From: Inia geoffrensis
Taxonomy: Eukaryota; Chordata; Mammalia; Artiodactyla; Iniidae
Assembly: GCA_036417435.1 (NCBI GenBank)
Contig: CM070916.1
Location: forward strand, 20,209,552 to 20,273,551
Length of the DNA: 64,000 nt
Direction: 5' to 3'
Numbering within the stretch: position 1 is the stretch's first letter; each line of letters begins with the position of its first letter. Under the pieces are notes generated by a model. The model was not told the DNA's origin, made no database searches, and saw only the letters and a program-made list of their open reading frames with translations. The translations under genes and the position numbers were made by a program. Below are positions 47,606-56,724 of the stretch, piece after piece.

Positions 47606-47651
47606 AACCACTAACAAGACAGTCCGTCAAATAAAAAACACACGTCCTTAC

Positions 47652-47860
47652 CTCTTTTTTTTTTCTTTGCGGCACGCGGGCCTCTCACTGTTGTGGCCTC
47701 TCCCGTTGCGGAGCACAGGCTCGTGATGTGCAGGCTCAGCGGCCATGGCTCACGGGCCCTGCCGCTCCGCGGCACATGGGATCTTGCCGGACCGGGGCAC
47801 GAACCCGCGTCCCCTGCGTTGGCAGGCGGACTCTCAACCACTGTGCTGCCAGGGAAGCCC
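47652..47860 (-). mobile_element. CHR SINE, short form
   Basis: The duplication is about 11 bp ('cacgtccttac' at 47641-47651 and 'catgtccttac' at 47861-47871) with one mismatch. The copy has a small divergence ('aggctcgtgatgtgcagg') in mid-body. It faces a plus-oriented CHR copy 117 bases away. Confidence 0.93.
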
Positions 47861-47977
47861 CATGTCCTTACTTTTATTCAGTTTTAATTAGAAATGTTGC
47901 TCCTTAGTAAGAAGAGTTCTCAGATCAACGCCTTCACTTCTTTTATCCTGAGAAAGTTTTATTTAAAGACTGCTAAA

Positions 47978-48293
47978 GGGCTCCCCTGGTGGCTCAGTGG
48001 TTAAGAGTCTGCCTGCCGATGCAGGGGACACGGGTTCGAGCCCAGGCCCGGGAAGATCCCACATGCTGCAGAGCAACTAAGCCCATGCGCCACAACCACT
48101 GAGCCTGCGCTCTAGAGCCCGCGAGCCACAACTACTGAGCCCGTGTGCTTAGAGCCCGTGCTCCGCAACAAGAGGAGCTACTGCAATGAGAAGCCCGCTC
48201 ACGCAGCCCCCGCTCGCTGCAACTAGAGAAAGCCCACGCGTAGCAACAAAGACCCAAAGCTGCCAAAAATAAAAATATATATTAAAAAAAGAG
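47978..48293 (+). mobile_element. CHR SINE, long form, plus strand
   Basis: Long-form copy with a good A box (TGGCTCAGTGG at 47990-48000) and a perfect B-box match (GTTCGAGCC at 48034-48042). The tail is A-rich with TA. The duplication 'aagactgctaa' / 'aagaccgttaa' (47966-47976 and 48294-48304) has two mismatches, so it is older than several short-form copies. Confidence 0.9.
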
Positions 48294-48414
48294 AAGACCG
48301 TTAACGTCTCTTCGGTTTACTAATGATTTTTGCTACATTTTGTATAATTAGTGTTAAAATACAGAGTTATCTGATGTATAATCAATCATGTTCCTTAAGG
48401 TATAAGGTCGAGGG

Positions 48415-48539
48415 TCCTACTGTATTTAACTGGAGGAAATAGAGGTCCGGATCATGAAGGCTGTGCAGGGAGCTGATGAAAAGAATTAGACCAGGGCTCC
48501 TGCTCTTGGTGCCTCATACTCTATTCACTAAATCATGTT
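48415..48539 (-). repeat. MIR fragment
   Basis: The phrase 'ggaggaaatagaggtccgga', 'agggagctgatgaaaagaat' and 'ctattcactaaatcatgttc' reads as antisense MIR. Confidence 0.45.
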
Positions 48540-48557
48540 CTTTCACCCATAATTTTT

Positions 48558-48886
48558 TTTAAAATAATTTTATTTATTTATTTACTTTTGGCTGCGTTGG
48601 GTCTTCATTGCTGTGCGTGGGTTTTCTGTAGGTGGCGAGTGGGGGCTGCTCTTCATTGCAGTGTGAGGGCTTCTCATTGCGGTGGCTTCTCTTGTTGCGG
48701 AGCACGGGATCTAGGCACACGGGCTTCAGTAGTTGTGGCTCGCGGGCTCTAGAGCGCAGGCTCAGTAGTTGTGGCGCACGGGCTTCATCGCTCCATGGCA
48801 TGTGGGATCTTCCCAGACCAGGGCTCAAACCTGTGTCCACTGCATTGGCAGGCGGATTCTTAACCACTGTGCCACCAGGGAAGTTC
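48558..48886 (-). mobile_element. CHR SINE, long form, 18-bp TSD
   Basis: Long-form copy with a TTTA-rich tail on the left. The 18-bp duplication starting 'ctttcaccc' (48540-48557 and 48887-48904) has one mismatch. The longest open frame in the window (198 codons, 48632-49228) starts inside it and runs past its end; the SINE part explains its first third, so it is not a gene. Confidence 0.93.
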
Positions 48887-48909
48887 CTTTCACCCGTAAT
48901 TTTTAAGAC

Positions 48910-49825
48910 CCACGTTCACCTAAAGAGCCATAAGCATATTTATAGATTATTTTTTCTTAATCATGAAGAAAATGTATTTGAATGTGACCCACTTCCCACG
49001 AACCCCTGTTATGGTGACTTTGTGGTACATAATACCAGAAAGCCCAGACCAGTATTTCATCCTACCAGTGCTCGCTCATCTTGGCTGAATACTTTCTGTC
49101 CTTGGGGCAGTGAATGCACTTCAATGCACTTCACGTGTCCACCAGTCCCTCCATCACCTGCCCTAGCCCTCAAAAGAGAGCTGGAAGATAAGTGCTTCAC
49201 AAATGCTGTTGGTGGCATGGCAGTGTGAGCATCTTTATTTAATTCTCTTTCCTAAGGCTTTTTTCAATTAAAAATGTGAATAAGTGGCTAGATGAAATGA
49301 ATATTTTAAAAATTTTATAGAAGCAGAAACCATTCCGGTTGAATCTCTAACCTACGAACAAAAAAGGAAAACTAAAACCAAAAGGAAAAAGAAAAAAAAG
49401 TAAATATCCAGTATATTTATAGAAGAAAAGGAGGATTATCATGACCGATAACTTATTAAGGGAAAACTATATCTGTTTCTAGTACCTACATAGTTAAGGG
49501 AACAGAGAACAAGATACACACGTGGAAAGGGCACTAGACTTTCAGACATTAGTTAAGAATTTCACTCTCAGTTCAACAATATATTAGCAGTGAGAACAAG
49601 TTACCTATTGTCTACAGGCTGCCGTTCTTTGTACCATATGCAGTGGCTGTAATTGTCCCTGCTTTCTTCACAGTCTTGTAATGATAAAACACGATAATAC
49701 TTGTGGAAAGTGTTTGAATTGCTTGAAAAATATAAGGTCATAAAAATGTAAACTACTACTATTGGTAGAAGGCCCTTAATATAACAAGAGCATTGTAAAG
49801 AGCCCCCTAACTCATCTCTTGGCTT
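48910..49825. other. Unannotated sequence
   Basis: No repeat or exon is recognised. A-rich patch near 49360-49402. Confidence 0.4.
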
Positions 49826-49829
49826 CTTG

Positions 49830-50130
49830 GTATATATCTTGTCCTATTCAACATGCATCTCAGTGCTAGTTTAGTCATCTAAAACATACCATTTTCCTGC
49901 TCAAAAGCAACCCCCAATTCCCCCCACCCCAAAAAAACCCCTCCAAAACAAACAAAAACTCTGTAATTGTACCACTGCTTATGAGGTAAAGTAGAACTCC
50001 ATTATGCAGTTTATCCTTGACACTAACTCTTACTTCACTTGTGGCAAAACCACTCTCCTCACTGCCTCATCAGCCCTGAGATTTCCAGCGTCTATATCCC
50101 ATGCTCCATCCTCCAAGGCTGAGCTCCAAC
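49830..50130 (+). repeat. L2 fragment
   Basis: The phrase 'gtttagtcatctaaaacata', 'ccattttcctgctcaaaagc', 'tgaggtaaagtagaactcca' and 'tctcctcactgcctcatcag' follows L2. A C-rich tract at 49911-49941 lies within it. Confidence 0.55.
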
Positions 50131-50149
50131 ATGATCGCAGCATCCTCAG

Positions 50150-50310
50150 GTGACTCAGCAGAGTATAGAAAGCCCTACTCTTAGGTCCTGGCTCTTCTGC
50201 TGCTACCAAATCAGCTTTATACTCTTAGGCAAGTCAATCAAACTCTCTGGACGTCAACTTTATTAACTTAAGAAGGGATCATAATACTCCCAAGACCTGG
50301 ATAAGAGGAT
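50150..50310 (+). repeat. MIR fragment
   Basis: The phrase 'taggtcctggctcttctgct', 'ttaggcaagtcaatcaaact' and 'gggatcataatactcccaag' is MIR in order. Confidence 0.6.
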
Positions 50311-50591
50311 TCCTCAATTCCCTTTCAACTCATGCCATTTAAAATCAACCAACCAACCTCTCTATGATGTTGAGAGGAGCTCTGAGAGTATTCAGTTTCT
50401 TCATCACAAATAGTCCTTACTCTCATATGAAATAGTTTGAATTCATTTGTATATAACCAACTTTCATAATTGCTGACCTGAGGGTATGAATTCATACTCT
50501 TGCAGATAATGGACAATATGAATTTCAATTAATTCTATCATGAATCATGGCTAAGTAAAACTTTTCGTATGTCAATTTCCTCCTCTTTCAA

Positions 50592-50597
<6 letters not shown>

Positions 50598-50645
<48 letters not shown>

Positions 50646-50660
50646 CACACATATATATAC
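50598..50660. repeat. Long (AT)n microsatellite
   Basis: A pure AT run of about 42 bases is followed by a short CA/TA mixture. It is the longest simple AT repeat in the window together with the one at 22785. Confidence 0.95.
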
Positions 50661-51380
50661 GGTAGTTTACTATGTAGAAAAGTGAGGTGCTCTGTGTAGC
50701 ATGGGAGAAGCCCACAGAGGAAGAATTTTGATTCAGCAGGTTTTCTCACTATGACTCAGGTTTTAGCCTTGGATACAAATTTCTAAAAGAAAAGGTGGCA
50801 ATAAAGGAGCATGGTTTCTCTGGACATAGCTACAGTTAATAAAAATGTCCACAGAATATTTCACAAAGTGGCACAAGTATTTTCATTAATAATGGTAACT
50901 AAATATTGACATAAAATAATTTCTTTAAGAAGCACACCTTATAAACCTCAGCTTCTTGGGAGATGAGAGAAGTACAGCCATTGGTAATGAACAGGAAAGC
51001 CATTTTCACTTGCATAAAATGTTCATTAATCTAAGAACTCCTCATTTTGATAAATGATGAGCATTACACAGCCCTGTGCTCTGTTTATCATTAAGTTAGT
51101 GGACAGAGAAAAGATTAATAAAAAGATATTTATATCTAGGTTCTGTGTTTTATCGGAAAAGTGAGAAGAAAAGGGCTACTCATTAAAGCCTCCTGTCTAG
51201 TTGGGGATTTCTGGTCTTCCTGTTAAAGCTGTCCAAATAAATGTTTACTAATACCAGCCATCAATTCATTTAATGATATATAAAACCTACACCTGTTCAC
51301 TTGGACTAGGATTTGAGTCGAAGTCATAACTGTTTATTGCCAGTCAGAAAACTTGATCCTAAATGGATTCACTCCTTTCC
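50661..51380. other. Unannotated AT-rich sequence
   Basis: No repeat or exon is recognised. Confidence 0.4.
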
Positions 51381-51384
51381 ACAC

Positions 51385-52740
51385 TTTTCAGTATCTATCA
51401 AGTGCCAGGCATTCTTCTCTTCCCCTGGGCTATAAGCAATGTTAAAAATTAAGCACCTGATCTCGTGGAACTTGTATTTTTATGGGAGTGGGGTAGACTG
51501 TAAAGAAATAAAATGATAAATAATTAACATACAGCCAAGTAGAGGTAAGTGCTATATAGAAAATCTTGAGCAGAGTAAGGGTGCAGCATGATGGAAGGGC
51601 TATTGTACTGTATTGCATTTTTTACATCCTGCTGTGTGCGGGATGTAGAATCTTAGTTCCCTGACCAGGGACTGAACCCAGGCCCACAGCAGCGAAAGCA
51701 TGGAGTCCCAACCACTGGACTACCAGGGAATTCCATGGAACAGCTATTTGAGTGGAGTGGTGAGATACGCCTCTCTGAACAGATGGTTTTCAAGCAGAGA
51801 CCTAGATGAAAATGTCTGAGAGATCATGGGTCACTCCATGAATCAGATATACCATGGCCAGCCCCTAAGCATTCTACACTGTGCTGGGTTCTAGAAGAAA
51901 TACAAGGTCCAGCCCATAGAGAACCTCTTGATTTGGCTGGAGAGACTGGCTTGGCAAATGTAGAAACTAGAGAATAATTGATGATGGATTACATGTTACT
52001 GATTCTGTGTACAGAATGGATCCAGAGATGGAAGGTTGTAGCACTTGCTGACTATCATGGAGGATGTGCACCTTCAACTTCTGAAGATAAAAAGAATCCA
52101 GAAAAATGGAGGATGAAAGAAAATGATTTATGAGGAACATGGGCAGAGTGGGAAGCATCGGCAAAGGCTAGAAGGGCAAAGAGAGGAGAGTTTACTGAGT
52201 ATCAACCGTAAGCCAGGTCCTGGGCAAGGCGGTTGATGGAGGAGGTTTTCCTGAATCCTTTAACTCTACATTAGGTTAACTCTACAACAGGTTAACTCTA
52301 CATTAGGTAGATATCACCATGGGAAGAGCTGGTTAAGTTTAGAGAGGATAATGTCTTCCTCAGGGCCATACTTGTTTTAAAGGAGATTCACAAGAGAGGG
52401 TAAGGAAACTGCTTGGCTTGTGAAGTTTATGTTTGGAGAATGGAAGGAGATTCAGTTGGGTAGATTGGGTGGGTTCAGAGAGGGGTGGCAAATTATGTGT
52501 GGTGCAGAGTATCCAGAGTCCAAAGATAGGGAAACCGGCTAATAGGTGGCGGCGTGAAGTGACAATCCTGACTTTGAGTAGAGGCAGTGGACCTGGGGAG
52601 TAAAGTGAATCGGAGGACATGGACACATGTGGGTTATAGGAGAATAAGGAGATGCAATCTCAATAGTTTTTGTAAGAGAGTAAGAGAAGAGAATGTAGGA
52701 GCACAGAACTGGGATAGTTAGGTGGGAGATTCCAATGGTA
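51385..52740 (-). repeat. Long L2 LINE copy, split by a SINE
   Basis: Antisense L2 with its 3' end on the left: 'tatctatcaagtgccaggca', 'gaacttgtatttttatggga', 'acatacagccaagtagaggt', then after the SINE 'gtggtgagatacgcctctct', 'caagcagagacctagatgaa', and further right 'tagaggcagtggacctgggg' with 'ataaggagatgcaatctcaa'. Some parts between about 51840 and 52230 are not clearly L2. Confidence 0.5.
51605..51734 (-). mobile_element. Older tRNA-SINE of CHR type
   Basis: This 130-base copy is more diverged than the others. On the minus strand it starts 'ggaattccctggtagtccag' with an A-box match, has 'gggttcagtccctggtcagg', and ends after 'gatgtaa'. The flanks 'atggaagggctatt' and 'atggaacagctatt' (51591-51604, 51735-51748) match at 12 of 14 positions. 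Confidence 0.8.
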
Positions 52741-52789
52741 GATAAGGTCTGCTCAGTGTAACTGCAGAGCCACAGGTTCATTATGTGTG

Positions 52790-53465
52790 CACTAACAGGC
52801 TACTCAGGGACCACATTTATTGCACAGTGCCTGGACTTGACAATTAAATATGTAGTTAGTCTTTGCAAACTGAGTCATTCCCTCTAACCAGCGTTTCTTT
52901 CCAGGACTTTTAACTTCTTCCTCTCCAAGCCCAACACAACTACACATGTAGTGCTCTTCTGACCTTTCCCTCTGCTGCTTTCCTCATTAAACCTCGCCAC
53001 TCCTGTGTCATATTCTTGTAATTCTAGATGTTAGTAGTTCAGTGCATTCTCTAACCGCTTGAACATATCCATTGTTACTATAATCATTTGAGTTTAAAGA
53101 GAGACAGACAATATAGGAATTTCAGTTTGCATGACAAACCAGTGAGAGAATAATTGAAAGAAAATATGTTTTTTGAGCTTCAGAGAATTACTTCCTCCAA
53201 TTTGGAAAATAAATAAAATAAATAATTCAGGATCATTCACAATTAAACATGATTATTGTTACTACAAATATATTTTGATAAACCAGACAGAAATACATTG
53301 AATATTTGACTAATAAAAATATTAAAAAGTCAGAGATATTTCTTTAATCTCTTAATTAATTAATCTTTTAAGAGTCAACATTAGTAACAATATATAGGTG
53401 ATAATCCTGCTGCTCTGGACCAGTGTGCCCAGAACCTTCCTGTATTTATACTCTTCCGTTAGAAC
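52790..53465. other. Unannotated sequence
   Basis: No repeat or exon is recognised. A short AAATA-type repeat lies near 53205-53225. Confidence 0.4.
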
Positions 53466-53474
53466 TCGTTACCA

Positions 53475-53588
53475 TTTTTTTTTTTTGCGGTACGCGGGCC
53501 TCTCACTGTTGCGGCCTCTCCCGTTGTGGAGCACAGGCTCCGGACGCGCAGGCTCAGCGGCCATGGCTCACGGGCCCAGCAGCTCGCA
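53475..53588 (-). mobile_element. 5'-truncated CHR SINE
   Basis: The plus strand starts with the T run and reads the short-form body as far as 'cacgggcccagc', then leaves the SINE after a few altered bases. The tRNA-like half with both Pol III boxes is missing, so the copy could not be transcribed from its own promoter. No convincing target-site duplication is visible. Confidence 0.9.
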
Positions 53589-53740
53589 GAAACATTTTTG
53601 CGTTAAGTTCACCATGGGTGAAAGAACGGTCCTTAGTAAACTCCAATACATCATCTGCAGAGATTTCAATGACCCTACCAACATTCACAGGCATGAAAAA
53701 CACCCCCAGCGTGGATCTTTCTACTGCTAAATAAGAGCAT
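53589..53740. other. Unexplained short stretch open in several frames
   Basis: This stretch joins the truncated SINE and is open in two plus-strand frames (both closing near 53726-53734) and one minus-strand frame. The minus frame includes 'FFMPVNVGRVIEIS'. One plus frame includes 'NTSSAEISMTLPTFTG', rich in Ser and Thr. The composition differs from the AT-rich flanks. I cannot link it to a known protein, and no clear splice-site pair is seen. It may be a decayed exon, an unknown repeat or chance. Confidence 0.25.
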
Positions 53741-54298
53741 ATCCCTGTCTTTACATTTATCTCCTACCTTTAATCTGTCTTGTTAGAAATCTCTGAAATA
53801 CCACTGCGTCTACAATGGAAATGGGGAGAAAGTACGAATCGCAGAATTTAATTGGTGGTTCTACCTCCAATTTGTAATCTTATAGCAAAATGTTCCTGGC
53901 AAAATTTTATATGTATAAAAATATACTTACTATGCTAGAGTCTGAAGACTCTAATCATGTTTTTCGGCTTCCTGTATTATTATTATATTCATAAAGTGGT
54001 TACGGCGTCACACACCATTAATGTAGATGAGGCAGTATAGTTACTATTACATGATAATTACAAAGATACTTTTCCCTATGCTCTATAATTTAGGGACATA
54101 TACAAGTTTGTAAGCATATGAGTATATAAAGAATTTTAAGATCCAACAGTAAAACTCTCTGGTTGTTGGCCAGCCCCTTTATTTGTTGCCCAGGTTTTAA
54201 ATTTTATACAACCACCTTCATTGTGGAAAGACGTTAAACTTTCCATTTTCTCTCAAGTTTATTCACTGTACCAGATTTATGTTATACTGGATTCATTG
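53741..54298. other. Unannotated AT-rich sequence
   Basis: Nothing recognised. Confidence 0.4.
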
Positions 54299-54315
54299 TG
54301 GTATAATCAACTTTT

Positions 54316-54515
54316 CTTTTTTTGTGGTACGCGGGCCTCTCACTGTTGTGGCCTCTCCCGTTGCGGAGCACAGGCTCCGGACGCGCAGGCTCAGCGGCCA
54401 TGGCTCACGGGCCCAGCCGCTCCGCGGCATGTGGGATCCTCCCGGACCGGGGCACGGACCCGCGTCCCCTGCATCGGCAGGCGGACTCTCAACCACTGCG
54501 CTACCAGGGAAGCCC
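54316..54515 (-). mobile_element. CHR SINE, short form, 16-bp perfect TSD
   Basis: Best-preserved young copy by its flanks: the 16-bp duplication 'ggtataatcaactttt' (54300-54315 and 54516-54531) is perfect and the CpG sites in the body are largely intact. The A tail is short (about eleven bases with one interruption). Confidence 0.95.
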
Positions 54516-54539
54516 GGTATAATCAACTTTTAACCAAAA

Positions 54540-56370
54540 AAAAGGATACACACATTACAGTGAGATAAATGCTTTTCGTTTTATTTATGTTATGTAGGTC
54601 ATCTTCCCTTGCAAGGCGAAAACGAAATCATTTGCTGACTTAATTCCAAAGACAGCTCTACCGATTTACTTCCAAAAGTTAGAGTCAAAATATTAAGCAG
54701 ACATCTGGGAAGAGCCTAGGGAAATTTGGGTAACCGTCTGCTATGTTTCCATCTCCAACACTGGGCATCAAAGAACAACCACTGCTGACCTTTCTATCTG
54801 AGGTCAAGGGTATGCAAAACCTACTTGTTATTGTAGGGGTATCGAGTTCAAGAAACATAATGTCAAGTACGGGCATCCTGAAGGGATGGGATTTATGAGC
54901 AAAAGGAGTTCAAGCAGTTTTAATTCAATGTGATTTTTGAAATCTGTTGAAAATCATTTATAAACCTTCATTGTAATGTTTAAAACATACGTCATTTATT
55001 CTGCATTTGATAGTCTTCTGAAAATATTACACCACATATGCTTTTGGAACAGGAGTGTAAGACATGCTTATCTGCCACCTTTTAAAAAAGTAGTATTTTT
55101 GCTGAGCTATTGAATAGGAGCTATTTAATCTGTATTTTTACATGATGATTGCTACCCTGAAAAAATGCACGAAGGCTACCGAAGATGTCTTTCAAACAAA
55201 GTATGATGTTTTTATGCTCGCATACTCCACTGGACTGAAGAAATTCGCACCACTGGGAAAATATGCAAACCGCTAATGTGTGGTTCTCTAACATGCACTG
55301 ATTTCTGAAACTACAAAAATGCCACCAAATCCACAGATTTTGCTTAAATTCTAACACATAGCTTCACCTTCATTTTTAAATGACAACACTACTGTGTTTA
55401 TTCTTGCAAATAGTGTGATTTCCCAGGTGGCAAGGAGATAAGAACCGGTATAGTTTAGATGGTTGCTGGTATTTATTTTCATATATCATTACTGACAAGT
55501 CATAGATTTCCTCTCAAAGCTTGAACAAATCTCTAGTGAGAAAAAGCAAGATTATGTAAAGGCCGATTCTGGAGGGTCCTGGCTTCTTAGTGGCTCAGGA
55601 AAGAAAGACCACAACATGGATGCCTAGAACCACCTGATACTTGGATCCATGTAATAGGTCTCATGGGAAGAGTTTCCATGTGACCCGAACATGGCTATGT
55701 TCTATAACTCGACGGCCAAGTTGGGAAAGATCTCTTCCTATTTCCAAGATAGCCGTGATGAGGAGAATGAAGAGTGAGGACGTCAGAGAGAAAATAATTT
55801 ATTCTTAAGCCCAGGACTTCTGCACATGTTAAGTACAGACAGATGAAAATCTAACCAGCAGCCCCTATAAAAAGTTTTATAGAGACTGTCTCTGATTGGA
55901 ACGCATGCAACCACATTCTTGCTGGCGTTATGGTAGCTCCATTTTTGTGCTGAGCTCTGTCACAGCAAAATCTTGAAAGTATTTTCCTTTAAGTAGATTG
56001 TGAGATGGGATCAAAAGAATGATTTTTTTTTTTTTTAAAAAGCAGCTTATGTGAAGAGCCTCACACATTTCATGAGTGCACTGCTTTCATCTGCGAATCC
56101 TTTAGGAGAGAGTAATGACGACGGTATTCCTGGATGGGAATCAAACAATTGCTTTGGTTCAAAGACATCACTGAACTACTTATTCCAGCGCAGGGCTGGC
56201 TTTCACGTTTATGGCCATTCAGTGCAGAGGTCCAGGAGGAAGAGGGATGTCTGGAGAGTTCATGTGTGAGTTGGAAAATAATTAGGTGTAGACATGACTC
56301 TCTTCCTCTCTACAGCATGGAGCTATTCTTTTTTCTTAGAGCCACAATTTCCTGAATGGGGCCCAGAATT
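54540..56370. other. Long unannotated unique region
   Basis: About 1.8 kb in which I recognise no repeat. There is a T run at about 56023-56036. Short open frames at 56051-56355 have no recognisable domain. Confidence 0.45.
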
Positions 56371-56374
56371 TTTT

Positions 56375-56720
56375 CACTCAAGGTCTTTGCACATGTTTCC
56401 TTCTCTTGAACGTATCCCACTCTGCTAACTCACTCACCCTTCATCTGACTCACAAGTATTGTCCTTCTGGTTTTACTCAGCTGCCATCCCCCCTGAGATG
56501 CTGGGCATCACCTGTTTGGTCCAGGTTAGGTAGACTCCTATGGACTCCAATGTATTAAGCACACATCACATCCCCCTGTATGCCTGTCTGTCTGTCTCCT
56601 CCCTCGAGACTGCAAACACCTTGAGATTAGGAGCTGGTGCTTCTGCAGTATTTATTGTTGCTCCTCTGGTGCCTGGCAGAGTGCAAGTTACTATACGAAG
56701 CGCTTTCTCAAGCCATCCAC
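56375..56720 (+). repeat. L2 LINE 3' part
   Basis: The phrase 'caaggtctttgcacatgttt', 'ccttctcttgaacgtatccc', 'agactgcaaacaccttgaga', 'ttaggagctggtgcttctgc' and 'ctctggtgcctggcagagtg' is L2 in order up to its 3' end. Confidence 0.65.
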
Positions 56721-56724
56721 GGGA

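Noticed and set aside
47978..48060. Possible tRNA gene
   Set aside because: The A and B boxes are part of a CHR SINE head, which derives from a tRNA but no longer has a cloverleaf-forming sequence.
48632..49228. Longest open frame in the window (198 codons, plus strand)
   Set aside because: It starts within a CHR SINE, whose GC-rich body accounts for its first part, and then runs into unrelated sequence without any recognisable domain.
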